Assembly (NCBI GenBank): GCA_018806985.1 | Contig: JADANN010000468.1 | Coordinates: 5,812,072 to 5,876,071 of the forward strand | Source: Angiostrongylus vasorum | Lineage: Eukaryota > Nematoda > Chromadorea > Rhabditida > Metastrongylidae | Reading direction: 5' to 3' | Length of the DNA: 64,000 nt | In this document: positions 47,401 through 59,053 of the stretch, piece after piece | How the letters are laid out: each line of letters opens with the position of its first letter | Position numbering within the stretch: the stretch's first letter is position 1 | Translations under genes and position numbers: made by a program | Notes under the pieces: model-generated | Seen by the model: the letters and a program-made list of their open reading frames with translations, nothing else | Told to the model about the DNA's origin: nothing | The model's database searches: none

Positions 47401-47653
47401 GACACACTGGAACATCCTCTAGGCGTGATGAATAAACGTTAAGGGAGACGGGGATTTATCAGTGAAATAATTATTTGGAACTGAATAACAATGTAAGCAT
47501 CACATCGTACATGTATTATCCGTGACCCTGCTATTTATTGAACAACTCGAACGAGCACCTTCGAAGTTTTTTATTCGTCGCTTTCTCATCGTAGTGTTTT
47601 AAGAGGGTTTAGCTAGCTCGAATAAAACGAAATTGTTCTTCGTATTCTTGTTT

Positions 47654-48714
47654 AGCAAATACGAGGTGTTATTTTTATTCTTTATTCACGAAAAAGCTGA
47701 CGTTTCGGCGGATTACGCCTTTCTCAGAGCCTGGAGAGGTCAAGTTGACAGCAACCTATTCGGCCAATCATCTCCATAACTAAACAGGGAGAACGCTAAA
47801 TCAAGATTTCAATCACGTTGAACACAGAATAGCTTCTTTGCACACTCACCGCTTTCTATGAGTCTTCTAGTGAATATGCCGCGTGGAGACCAACCGCACA
47901 GAATTCACATGGAAACGTAATGTGCCCCCTCCCATCAGAATAACAAGCTTGCATACTGCCCAATATCACGCCTGATAATGAGGCATTCTTCCCTGCGGTT
48001 CATTTTCGGATTTCTGGAATTAATCGAGAAAGCCTCGAGAGTTTTTGCGCGCTTGTGTTCCCGATTCCTCTGCTAGGATCGTGACCCGTACTTCAAGGTA
48101 CTCCCCTGTTATGTCTCTGAGTCCCGTGCGTGCCTAGTGGGGTATTTGGTTCACGTTTACTGACTAGATGTTCTTTTTATGCGGACACAGAGTAGTCTAC
48201 CCGTTTCGCCAATGTATTCGTCTCCAAACGCCTTACAGGAGATCAGATATACTGTACCGAGCTCATGCAATCATCGTCTCTACCATTAGGGCAAGTTATG
48301 CAATTTTGCGTTGCACATAGATGGTCATATTGGCGGTTACGAAATAGCTGGCGCCTAAGAGTACTCGGTGGCATTTCAACTACATTCACCGAATTCTCTA
48401 GAGGCGCCCTTCTTAAGCGGCGTTTTATAGCTGCACTTACATCATTTGAGACGAAGGGTAGGATAAACGGGACCTTTTTATCGCTAGAGTTGTCGTTTGG
48501 GGGGTTTAAGATTTCGCCTACACCTATCCCGAACTACAGTTTCGTAACCATTAGAAATGGCTACTTGCCGTGCCAAGTTCCCGGACTCCTCTCTCTGCTG
48601 TCTTCCCGTTCACACGTTGATTGCTTTTGAAAAATGTTTCTTACAAGCGCTCTTTTCGTGTGAGTGGGGTGAGAGGAGAGGTAATGAACTAAGATGTTTT
48701 TTACTACTTAGCTT
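47654..48714 (-). mobile_element. Penelope-like element, 5'-truncated
   Basis: Minus-strand copy parallel to the one at 60222-61640. Terminal repeat with hammerhead-like core at 47694-47732, GIY-YIG region from about 47850 to 48400 (frames broken), and the stretch between RT and GIY-YIG to 48714, where it abuts an oppositely oriented copy. Confidence 0.75.
47694..47732 (-). ncRNA. Hammerhead-like motif, one core change
   Basis: Minus strand: AGGCT / CTGAGAA / GGCG-TAAT-CCGCC / GAAAC / GTC / AGCTT. Stem I is 5 bp, but the core reads CTGAGAA instead of CTGANGA, which should abolish or weaken cleavage. Confidence 0.5.
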
Positions 48715-49420
48715 GCCACCGAGTAATCTAAGACGCTAGCTAGTTCGTAACCGCCTATATGATCGTCTTTGTGCAAAATTGTATAATTTGCTCTAATGCT
48801 AGAGACGGTGATTGCAAGAGTACTGGTACCGTCTATCTGATCTCTTGTAAAGCGTGCGGGACGAATATATTAGCCAAACGGGTAGACCACTCTGCGTTCG
48901 TATGAAAGAGCACCTAGTCGCTAAACTTAAATCATATACTCAATTACGCATAGGACGCAGAGACATAACGGAGATTTTGAAGCAAGGGTTACGACCCTCG
49001 CACAAGAATCAAAAACACAAGCGCGCAAAAGTCTCGAGGCGTTCTGGATTGATTTCAGAAATCCGAAAATGAACAGCAGGGAAGAATGTCTCATTATCAC
49101 GCGTGATATTGGGCAGTATATAAGCCTGTTATTGTGATGAGTTGGGTACATTACGATTCCATGTGGACTCTATGCGGTTGGTCTCCACGTGAAATATTTA
49201 GTGGAAGACTCATAGAAAGCGGTGAGTGTGCAAAGAAGCTACTTTGTGCGCAAAGTGATTGAAGTCGGTTTAGCGTTTTCTCTGTTTGGTTATGGAGGTG
49301 TTTGGCCGAGTAGATTGCTGTCAACTTGACCTTTCCAGGCTTTGAGGAAGGCGAAATCTGCCGAAACGTCAGAGTGCTCGTGAATAAAGAATAAAAATAA
49401 CACCTCGTGTTTGCTCAACG
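48715..49420 (+). mobile_element. Penelope-like element, 5'-truncated, inverted relative to neighbour
   Basis: Plus strand: begins GCCACCGAGTAATCTAAGAC, the same internal point as in the copy near 60930. GIY-YIG pieces follow (an ORF at 48854-49072 has GRPLCVRMKEHLVAKLKS), then TTTCTCTGTTTGGTTATGGA, a hammerhead-like core at 49338-49375 and the terminus CCTCGTGTTTGCTCAAC. One-base changes break the reading frame before the GIY-YIG core. Confidence 0.78.
49338..49375 (+). ncRNA. Hammerhead-like motif, one core change
   Basis: AGGCT / TTGAGGA / GGCGAAATCTGCC / GAAAC / GTC. The first core base is T instead of C, so probably inactive; stem II keeps one G-U pair. Confidence 0.5.
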
Positions 49421-50448
49421 AGAACACGAAGAATTACTTGATTAATGCCAGGGTTAATATAAAGTCGGACGTGGGATTTGAAACTAAGTTGTATCGTACT
49501 TTCCCTACGAAGCCTTGTATTTCCACTGCCTATGACATAAACTTGACCATGGTTAGCTTTCCATGTTCTGGCCATGGTACAAATTCACTCTCAGTTTGGT
49601 TTCTGAATGAAAATATATCTTAAAACAAGAGTGCTGTTAGTAATTGTGAGCGGCAAAAAATCATAACATTGTGAGTGGGATATTCGTTCTATTTCTGGAA
49701 TGATCGCACCTTAAGCTTTTCATTGCTGTTTTTTCCACGATTGCTGGTCTTCACGGTTTTCCATTTTGTTTTGCATTTGTTCAGCTTCACGATGATTTTC
49801 ACCCGTCTCGCCATTCATTGTTTGTCTTCGGTGCCAGCTGTTTCCGTGTCCGGCTTCACAACAGATTTCGCCCATACGTAAACTGCTGATGGTATAGTTC
49901 GACTGCTTTCGTTTATTCTTGTAAACCGATATTGAATTATGCTCTTTTTTTCTGTCTTCAGCACTCATTCTTTGGTTAGTGTGATATAGAACGGTATAAG
50001 AGAATGCGGCCGTATTTTTCTCTATGGATTTATGTACCCACAAAGAAGTAAATAGAAGTGAAAAGCATGATAGGAAACGTTTCGAAAACTAACTGTTGCA
50101 AAATCATCGTCGTTGTACCTGCTCACATTTCAGCAATTGTCTGTATACCCACATTAAATAGGATTGTTTTAGCCTTAGGTTTCTTTGGAGTCCAATTCTA
50201 TTAACGTATAGATGGATGTGTAGCATAATACGTAGGTACATATAGATAACGTCTTATGAAAGTTCCTAAGTTCATCCTCTTCTCTTCTACTCCTCTGCTT
50301 CAGCAACTTCTACTTGAGCGTTCGTAAAATCGCGAAATATTGTATAATAATGTACCCTATGCCGATCTAATTAACAATGGTGTAAATTCAGCTGGATCAG
50401 GTGTGATTGGTGTGCCCTGTTTATTCTTTTTCGTAAGGTTATCAAAGA

Positions 50449-50815
50449 GAGAGCCAGTAGCGCAGTGCTAGCGATATTCTTCATCATGAACACAGGGCTG
50501 GTTACACACCACACCGGGCCCCCAATCCTCTCATCTTTTCAGAGTGGGGAAATTAGTACCAAACTTGTCTGGGAACAATTCACTCTGTCCGATAAGAAGA
50601 AAAATCTGCTTCGGCTCTTCCAAGACTGCAGCTAGAATCATCTTAACCACATTCAACGATGTTAATTACAGACGAAAATCCTGAATGAGCAGCCGAACCC
50701 ACCCGCAAAGGTCCGAAGACTTTCGTCGATGGTGGATTTGGGGAGATTAATCGAAGCCAAGAAGTGCTAGGATCTGCATGTGATATACTCGGTATTGGGT
50801 CATACAATAATTAGT
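50449..50815 (+). repeat. SINE-B copy
   Basis: Head GAGCCAGTAGCGCAGTGC, then a body shared with 31931-32290: GAGCAGCCGAACCCACCCGC, GTCCGAAGACTTTCGTCG, AAGTGCTAGGATCTGCATGT and a final TTGGGTCAT. Confidence 0.6.
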
Positions 50816-50836
50816 AAATTAAACATCTGAATATCA

Positions 50837-51055
50837 AAGGGCGTCCGTAGTATAGTGGTTCGAAGGTGCATTGTAATATACAGGTGGTTATGGGTTCGGT
50901 CCCACACTCCGGGCAAAACCAAACCATGCGAGATACCAAATTGCTGTTATACTTGACTGGGAGAATGGCCACGCTAACTTGATCCATCGATAGGCTTGAA
51001 TGCAAGGCATTGTATAGGTCAGATATGCATTAGAAGTCATATGCATGGCTTAAAA
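50837..51055 (+). repeat. SINE-A-related copy with strong pol III boxes, 3' truncated
   Basis: Head TCCGTAGTATAGTGGTTCGA and box B GGGTTCGGTCCC are closer to tRNA than in the other copies. The body is diverged but keeps GCATTGTATAGGTCAGATAT, then stops where the next SINE starts. Confidence 0.65.
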
Positions 51056-51336
51056 AGGGCGCATGTGGCGCAGTGGTTGGAGGTGCCACTGCGACACACA
51101 CACGGAATCGATCCCCGCGCCCATGGACGACCAAGCCTTCCATCCCTCCAGGGTCGGCAGATTGGTACCAGACTTGTCTGGGAGGATAGCAGCACTGAGT
51201 CGATACTTCAGTAGGCCACCGTGAGTCACTGTAAAGGCCAGATATGCATTCCATCACTTCCAACGATACTTATTGAAGTCGAATGCCTGGCGCATCCCTC
51301 AGGGATTGATCAACGCCGAGAACTTTATCCTTTATT
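51056..51336 (+). repeat. SINE-A, full copy nested in an older SINE
   Basis: GGCGCAGTGGTTGGAGGTG head, GGAATCGATCCCC box B-like, body and TTTATCCTTTAT tail. It cuts off the 3' end of the older copy at 50837-51055, so it inserted later. Confidence 0.8.
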
Positions 51337-51414
51337 TAGCTTTATGCATGGCTTATCTCTGAGAGATTGACAAGCGCCGAAGGTTATATCCTTTATCCTT
51401 ATGGCTATCAATTC

Positions 51415-51660
51415 CTGCAATATTTCACCGCCTCATCGTCGCATTTGTCCTTGCGTGTCGAAATGTCGAAATGCGATGTAAAAACGGGTATTCATCCTCC
51501 AGCAAGGTTTACCCAACGTATGAAATCGGTATTTCCATCCGATATTTCTGTTAAGAGTAAACCAATAACAGGAATCATCGCCGTGCTGGTACAACACACA
51601 AGAACCTAGTGGGAAGGCGAAAAATCTCTTGCGAACCTACAGTGGCTCGCGACAGGTGTC
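51415..51660 (+). repeat. R1-related repeat, partial and diverged
   Basis: TTTCACCGCCTCATCGTCGC, AAGAGTAAACCAATAACAGG and GAAAAATCTCTTGCG follow the R1 order. Confidence 0.5.
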
Positions 51661-52676
51661 GACTTGCAAGTGCTGTAGCACTTTTTCTCGAGGCTTCAGA
51701 AAAGTGGACATTGTGCTTGTGCTTGAACTCGCACGATCTTTCGTGGAAACCATACCAGCGAAATATTCAAGTAAGTTTACCAATACCGCGTTACTCTTTA
51801 ACAAGAGCACGGTTTCTCGACTATCTCTCCGATTGTTTTCCCCATCAGTTTGTATGCGGAATAAAAGTGGAAGCAACGAGTTGCTTGATTCTATGTAGCT
51901 AAGTTTCTTTTATATTTTTCTGCTGTGATGAAAACTCACTAGAGGATTAAGACTACCTTACTGCATGCATTAAGTTCCTTCATAGGTAGTACAACAAATT
52001 CACAAACACAGTCCCGCTCTTTTTAAAAAGTTTCGTTGTTAACATCGGGAGGACTTCAACAAGGCAATACTGTCTCAGTAATGCAATTCAGTACCACTTT
52101 AAAGAATGTTATGCCAGAAGTGGAAGTGAAATAAAAGGAGGGTGGCAGTCGATGTCCAGCAGGTATACCGTGTTCACCATCTTCACTTCTGTGTTAGCAT
52201 CGCTATTATAACACTAAGCACTAGCCAAGCGGAACGAATTTTGACTATTTGACCGCAGACTGAAATATAAAGGCATTCTTAGGAGGAGCGCATTAGTTAA
52301 TGATACAAAATCCTCGCTTGATAAGGTCATTGCATGCTAGTGCTGACACTAAGGATGTCCTGGTTTGAAAGTTAATCTTAGGGACTGGTATAGCTCGAGA
52401 ATTGAAAATGAGGAAGCATTCTCTTACATCTTTCAATGGTTAAAGCCTAATAATATTTGCGGCATACGCTAAAATGACGAAAATCGGGTGGGCACGTTAG
52501 GTCTAACCATTTATCACTGGGAGAACTGTTTAACGACTAAGTTCTACAGAATGTCACGAACACAGCTTACAGGCCAGCGACTCTGTGGGCATTCCTTTTC
52601 ACCATTATTAGGAACTAAAGCTATCCGTGTTCACTAAGCAAAACCAACAGAGGAACTCTAACGTGCAACAGGAACA

Positions 52677-52953
52677 GTTAAAGCTCTCTCGGCGTTGATC
52701 AATCCCCTGAGGGCTTCGCCGTGCATTCGACTTCTTTAAGTGTCGTTGGAGGTGACTGAATGCATATCTGACCATTACAATGACTCGCGGTGGCGTACTG
52801 ATGTATCGAGCCAGTGCTGCTATCCTGCCAGATAAGTCTGATACCAATTTGCCGACCCCGGAGGGATGGAAGGCTTGGTGGGCCGTGGGCGGGGGATCAA
52901 TTCCACGTGTGTGTCGTAGTGGCGCCTCCAAATACTGCGCCACACGAGCCCAT
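52677..52953 (-). repeat. SINE-A, full copy
   Basis: Reverse orientation: GCTCTCTCGGCGTTGATCAA, GCTGCTATCCTGCCAGATAA, GGGGATCAATTCCACG and GCGCCACACGAGCCC. Confidence 0.78.
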
Positions 52954-53049
52954 ACAGGAACAATTGCAGGGATTAATTGCTTGAATCTCTTTAAGGTTAG
53001 CGGAAAGGTGTACGATCCATGTCCGATTTACTGACGTCATTAGTCACTC

Positions 53050-53079
53050 ACATTTAAATGACGTTGTCATTTAAATGTA
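53050..53079. repeat. Short perfect palindrome
   Basis: ACATTTAAATGAC, three-base loop, GTCATTTAAATGT: 13 bp arms. Not next to a called gene end. Confidence 0.7.
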
Positions 53080-54544
53080 GGTGTAAAAGTCGACTATATG
53101 TTGGGTGATTTCCCATCGCTATTATGTCTTTTGACAAGTCACGTGACGACCTTTAGCTGATTTTATCTGCGAATCGAATAACTATACGAGAAATTGTTTG
53201 ACTAAAGCACTGTGAACAAATGTGTTCGGATAGCGAGAATATCATATTAGGAATATTTCATTTTCGCTCCCCGATTGTTGAGAATTCTCTTCAACATGTA
53301 AACTCCACCTGTACTCTGGAGAAGAGAAATTTAAATCCTACTTACCGACGGAATATTGCAGTTTATCTTTCGGCAGTGTGTCACCAAAAGTAGCAGGAAT
53401 AATCGAAGAAGTATGGAGATTTTGGTAATGTTTGTTTGCCTTTGGAATGAGGAAAGCGAGGTTGAATCTCGCACACGACAGGACTGTCAGGAGGCTTTGA
53501 AATGATGTCTACTTCAGTTGCTCGATGATTCGTAAGGAAATTGGTTAGCTAGATGGTTTTACCTTCAGAAGCGTTAAATAAAAAGGTGTTTTATATAAGC
53601 AGGCCAGGTTTATTTTGGTAGTGAGAGCTTATAATTGTATTTTTTGTTTTGTTAGACGTAGTTTCGAACCACACTCGAACGCTCGCAGGTGACGGAGTTT
53701 ACTCTAGTAACACACTTTGACATGTCTACGTTAAGAATTGTTTGAAATTTCTGTACAAATCTTGGATCTTGGAATTCCATTCAGAAGCCCAACAAGCCGT
53801 TTATTCCTCTGTGGTAATTAGAACGGTGACAGCGCCGTCTACGAAGAATCTAGACCTCATTTGTCCATCGCTTGTCTCCGAAGGTCATTTTTAAGTCCAG
53901 TTCGCTGTTTTCAGCTAATCTACAAGCGAAGCGCAAACGAGACAGTGTTGACCATCAAGGTTGATCAACAGCGCCGTCTTAGTCGTATTCATTGATTGTT
54001 GTTACTCTTACTTTTTCAAGAGATTTTTTTGCATATGACACCACATATTTCGCTGATCCCAGCACTTCTTTCATTCGATATGTTTGCTCAAATGCATCAA
54101 TTTCAGCTACTACTTAAAGATTTTTGGTCTTTTTTTCTTAAATGAATGTCGCTGAGTTCTGGTGAAGTTGAATCTCCCTGCAATCCTGGGGTAGCTGTGC
54201 TAGGGCGTTTTTAGGTCTTCATCATAACTAGTCGTCACCTGTTGGGGATTAGAGCGATCTTTTCATGTAAGCATGGTACCATTCTTCCAACACTGAAGTA
54301 ACGGGGGGGTCTTTTGGCCCCAGGCGAGATGAAGCCGAGTCCTCGTGCTAAATGAATGTCATCACTACAACTACGCTTCCTTACTTCCTTCCTTCCATTA
54401 TTATGCCTTCTAACTAATATTATTGTTATTTTTAATTTCTACTATTACTGATGTCAGTTAGTGATATGTTTATTACAGGTGTCATCATTACAAACGTTGG
54501 TAATCATTAAATTCAAAACGCCTACAACTTTGATTTCGAAACAG

Positions 54545-54841
54545 GAAAAAAAGGCAGAACAAAGAGATCCGCCTTTGCGAAGGAGTTCGTGTTCGAAGTC
54601 GATGTTATCAGTCAACGGGGTCTTTGTAAATAGTGTGAAGTGTCGGCTCACAAAACATTCTACAGATAACAACAACGTTGGTGGATAGAGAAAGAATCCC
54701 TTATGATTTTTTCTGACTTGGCAGCTTAAACGACTTCGCATCGACGAACAACTGATGCCCTTCATCACACTGCAGCCCATCCACTCGGATCTCCTCTATC
54801 AATCGTTCCGTTGCAGTTACTCTATGGAAGACGATTCGTAA
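54545..54841 (+). CDS. Last two exons of an unrecognised gene
   Basis: Exon 54545-54676 (acceptor GAAACAG, donor AAC|GTTGGT, 44 codons) and exon 54725-54841 (acceptor CTTGGCAG, 38 codons plus TAA) join in phase 0 across a 48 bp intron, a typical nematode size. The final exon reads LKRLRIDEQLMPFITLQPIH and ends SYSMEDDS; its other two forward frames are closed by stops, which supports this reading. The first exon is open in more than one frame, so its frame rests on phase with the last exon. A minus-strand ORF also covers the area. Possible earlier exons near 53657-53689 and 53829-53883 could not be chained. It ends about 1 kb before yop-1. Family unknown. Confidence 0.42.
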
Positions 54842-55844
54842 TATCGCTCTAGAACTCGATTCATTCCAAATATGTTCGTATTTAATGTCTGCTTTTGTTG
54901 CATTTAGTATTCGCTACTTGTTGAATAGCAGTCAGTAGCTACAAGCACCTATGCTGCCCGACAGATTGTGTTTTGTCTCTATTCGTCAAAAACTTCTTTC
55001 CTTGATTCTTTTTAAGATTTACGCTAAAACGATGAGTAGTGATCTAAATTAGAATGAGCCAGAAATCATGAAACTTGAAGCTATTTGGAGGAATTAATAG
55101 GAGTTAAAATAGACGGTTTGGAGTTAGATTTGGACCTGATTGGGCATCCTATGTAGAATCGGATTAATTCCAGTCTTCACCAAAAGGGATAAATACTTTG
55201 ATGTCTGTAATATGGTGACTAAAGCTTTAACGAAACATCCAAACACTCTGTTGATGGTAAAGCTTACAATGACCAGAAATGACATTTTAGCACCGTCATC
55301 GTGATGATGATGATTACTTGAACGTGACCTAGAACTTGTCCCTTGGAGAAATATCAAGTATTCACTTTTTTGTGATCAGAAACAAGATTTGAAAGGCAAA
55401 TTACGATTCGGCTGACAACTGCTGAGCTCGATGTACGAGCTCATCCATCATCCAATTCGAACATGACCGTGTATCGATTCGCGCAAAGCGAGGCCTGTTT
55501 GCCGGGTCGTTGTCTTCTTTTTCTTTCTTTTCTTTCTGTGTTTTCGTTTTTCCTTTCGAGTCCCGAATACACTCCCATCCTCATCATACCGTTTTAGTTC
55601 AGTATCGATCTCGTATAGACATGTCTTATGTTTTTTTTGTCGACCCAGTTGAGCCTTCTTCATGAAGGACGTAAATGTTTCTCTTCCGCTTGCACACTTT
55701 CCTTCTTGTCCTTTCTCTTTTTGTTTCTCATAACGGTGTCCATTTATAAAGTGTACATTTTTCCGGAAGAAGAAAACAGTTCTTTTGAATTCGTTATCAC
55801 GTGGATGATGATTTATTAGGATTCTGCTCAGCTGAAGTTACGAT

Positions 55845-55850
55845 TTACAG
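55845..55850 (+). promoter_or_regulatory. Probable SL trans-splice acceptor of yop-1
   Basis: TTACAG followed by TGAA and the ATG at 55855. Confidence 0.5.
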
Positions 55851-55854
55851 TGAA

Positions 55855-58800
55855 ATGCCTTTGCCGCAACAGATTCAGACTGTGCTTAACGATGTCGACA
55901 AACAATTACACGGTGACAGTCCTATCAATAATGTACTCGGGACTATCGAACAAAAGTCAGGAGTAAGAAGACTTCACATCGTCCTCGGTACTTTTTTCTT
56001 GCATCTGTGTTTTACCAAACTAGCAATCCACTTGTAATTCAAGCTCGAAATTCGTTACCTAGAAAGTAATAGGGCTTAAGATGAAGCTCTCGGCGTTGAT
56101 CAATCCCTGACAGAGGTGATTTCATTGCATATTTGGCCCATACAATGAGTGGTGGTGACCTAGCGATGTGTCGAGTCAGTGTTGCCATCCTCTCAAACAG
56201 ATCTGCTACCAATTTGCCGACCCCGGAGCAGTGGAAGGCTTAGTGAGCCTGGGGTGTGGGATCGAACATATGTGTACTGCAGGTCACCTCCATTCACTGC
56301 GCTACACACACCCCTTTGTTGGTGCTTATATAATCTAATTTGTTAAAGAGCCAAGTACAGATATTGCATAGGTATTTTCGAAGAAAAAGCTGGGATAAAA
56401 CAGTGCTGTTTCTTTCATAAATTTGAAAAATTTCTGTCACTAACAGTTAGTACTTTAGTCAAATTCCTATACATAAATTATATATACATGATTTAGTTAC
56501 CGTTAAAGTATGCACTTCATTGATTTTATTTATCTGTGTTAAGTAATTTGAAGAAAGGCGCTCGTGGCGCAGTGGTCGGAGGCACCCTACAACACACATG
56601 AGATCGATCCTTGCGCACCTGGCCCGCCAAGCCTTCCATCCCACCGGAGTCGGCAGACTGGTACCATACTTGTCTAGGAGGACAGCATCACTGGCCCGAT
56701 ACATCGGTAGGCCACCGCGGATCATTGCAGAGGCCAGATATGTATTCCATCACTTCCAATGGCGCATCCCTCAGGGGATTGATCAGCGCCGGGTGCTTTA
56801 TCCTTTATCCTTTAAGTATTTTGAAATACATGAACATGAGAACAAGGTACTGTTTCAAGGAACATGTTTTGCCTTTCATGATGCCTATTTTTTCAATGTT
56901 TACACATTTTCAGTATTTGTATCGTTTTTCTTGATGATAAACTAAGTAAAATATGGTGAGAAGCAACGCAATCACTATTAGCATCACTGAGTGAGCTCCA
57001 TGATTTACATCTAGGAGTTGCTGCACTGCAAGCGCTCTACCTTATCTTTGGACACTTTGCTCAGCTTGTCTGTAACTTCATGGGATTTATCTACCCGGCA
57101 TACGTGAGGTTAGCTTATGGTTTTTTTTTGAAGTATTTCATTCTGTCATCATTTTCCTCTATGACAGAATAGTTTAGTGTGAAAGCAATAGAGAGTGCAA
57201 CGAAGGTCGATGACACTCAGTGGCTGACTTATTGGTTAGTGTTCTTCATAGTTTACATTAACTACTCGGCTATGAATTTTCCTCAGAACTGCATGTTATT
57301 AATATTGTATATTGTGTATATTGTGGTTGTCGATGTTAATAGTTCTCAAAGAAGATATGCATTTGATTTCTTGGACGATAGTGATCTATAGCTCGAGTGA
57401 TTTTTTTGTTGTTGGTCTTTTTTATATGCGTAAAAATGTGGACTGTTTTCAAATTTTTTCGTTTTTTATTTCTAAGTACCACTCTTCAGGGTTGTATTCG
57501 CCGTCTTTTCCGTTGCTGAATTTTTCTCACAACAAATCCTTTCCGTCTTCCCGGTGTATTGGCTGTCCAAGTCACTGTTCCTGCTCTGGCTTTATTTGCC
57601 GTCTACCATGGGCGCTACGAAAATATATCACAAGTAACATTGTTATTATTATTACCATGCCTGAGGGTAAACAAGTTGTGTACGTCCATAGTTCCATTTA
57701 TTTCAGGATGATCAAACCATTTGTGATGAAACATCATACATCGATTGATCAACGCATAGAAGATTTTGCGGATAAAGCAAAAGATGGTGAGTTGCCTAGC
57801 TTAACTATAGTATATTACGCTGAAATAAGAATATGATCATGAAATAATAGATTAACTAGCAGATGTTCCTTATTTCTTGTTAGTAAAAAAAAAGGGCTCC
57901 TAGAAAAGGCTTCCGTTACAGTATTGTTTTTTTGTTCCACGTTAACGGCTGGTTTCTCACATTGCATCGTTTTTTTTCGCCGAGAAATCCTTTATAAATC
58001 AGACATGAAGATTTTATATACGGACAAATGGTTAAGAAAATATTACACAAGATTGTTAAGACGGCGCAAATTGTCAAACTGAAATATGGAGGCTGAAGCT
58101 ATACGGATAGCTTTATTACATCAGGTTTTATGACGTCGCGCTTGAATTGAAATTTATTCATTGAGATGTACGAGACTGAATGACATTACAACCACAAAGA
58201 TGCTGAGATTTGAATAAAACTTAGGATCCCATATGGGCTTCAAACTGGCCATCACGCACGCCGGGGACCTCACATCCTATCCACTAAACCAACCGAGGCT
58301 ATTTTTACACTGTCGATGCTGTCAGCAGTCATCCGTCAGTGGGAATCTCAGCTGAAAGAAAAGCAGAGCAGTGGCCTCCGTTGGTGTGGTGGATAGCACG
58401 TGAGGCTCTGATAAGGGTAATCGTGGGTTCGAACTCCACTTGCGCTACCAAGTTTTACGTGCATCTCAGCATCTTTGTGGTTGTACATCATATCGTGCCC
58501 TACCGTGTAAAAAGAACAGATAGTAAATGAGAATTAAAGCATTGTGAATGATAGTTTTTTATTTCGTGATCTTATATTAGTAAACATATGTTTGCTGAAA
58601 TAATGTGAATCTATAAGTAGTGTGATAGAAACATACATTCTTGGAAACTATTATTGTCGTTAACACGCTCAAAAGTAGTGTTAGTATAATTTGTTAGATT
58701 TTTCATCATGCAGTTCGTTATTCTAGTCTCTAACAGTGTTGTTTTAGCGATCAGAAATGTCAGTCATGAAGTCAACTCTCACTTGGACTAAAATGCAATA

Positions 58801-59053
58801 CAACTGTAGTGTTAGTCGGTGTAGTCATCCCGATGATTGAGACCTCATCTCTATTTGTATTTTTTTACGATTCATGTTGATATTACTTGGTTTGGACAGT
58901 TTGGACAATTTTTATTCCCTTCTCATGGTTAAATCGTTATTTCGACTTTCTTTCACATTTTCAGAAGTTTACAAAGAAGTCATCTTGCAAACAATCGGTT
59001 CATCTTTTTTTCCTCCTTTACAAATTCCATTAGTGTACAGTCCCATTATATGA
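55855..59053 (+). CDS. yop-1: REEP5/Yop1-type ER-shaping protein
   Basis: DP1/Yop1/REEP5 family: wedge-like reticulon-type membrane protein that bends tubular ER. Six exons chain in phase to 198 residues plus stop: 55855-55987, 57015-57108, 57178-57234, 57490-57633, 57707-57786, 58965-59053. Exon 1 has NNVLGTIEQKSGVRRLHIVL, the amphipathic N-terminus. Exon 2 has the first hydrophobic hairpin followed by GFIYPAYVS. Exon 3 is VKAIESATKVDDTQWLTYW, the most conserved block of the family. Exon 4 holds the second hairpin (VVFAVFSVAEFFS...YWLSKSLFLLWLYLP) and exon 5 the KMIKPFVMKHH segment. The last exon is short and less conserved (EVYKEVILQTIGSSFFPPL), so another 3' end is possible. A TTACAG acceptor ends four bases before the ATG. 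Two SINE copies in opposite orientation sit in intron 1 (56081-56315 minus, 56555-56813 plus). Confidence 0.93.
56081..56315 (-). repeat. SINE-A copy in yop-1 intron 1, internal deletion
   Basis: Reverse orientation: GCTCTCGGCGTTGATCAATC, GTTGCCATCCTCTCAAACAG, GGGATCGAACATATGTG, head CTGCGCTACACACACCCC. Confidence 0.72.
56555..56813 (+). repeat. SINE-A copy in yop-1 intron 1
   Basis: GCTCGTGGCGCAGTGGTCGG head, GATCGATCC box B-like, tail TTTATCCTTTATCCTTT. Short internal deletion near 56760. Confidence 0.78.
58183..58487. repeat. Inverted duplication of tRNA-like units with inverted termini
   Basis: Termini ACCACAAAGATGCTGAGAT (58191) and ATCTCAGCATCTTTGTGGT (about 58463-58481) are inverted repeats. 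Inside, a tRNA-like unit on the plus strand (58372-58450; TGGTGTGGTGGATAGCACG box A region, GTGGGTTCGAACTCCAC box B arm) faces a related unit on the minus strand (58300-58229; GGTTTAGTGGATAGGAT and a decayed CAGTTTGAAGCCC). No convincing acceptor stem, so I do not call a functional tRNA. Confidence 0.6.

Noticed and set aside
53353..53440. Minus-strand reading with a signal-peptide-like run ending at GTAAGT (53353 side)
   Set aside because: No start codon or acceptor found upstream, and a second frame is equally open.
58372..58450. Candidate functional tRNA
   Set aside because: Box A and box B are good, but no acceptor stem pairs and the anticodon arm is poor; treated as repeat.
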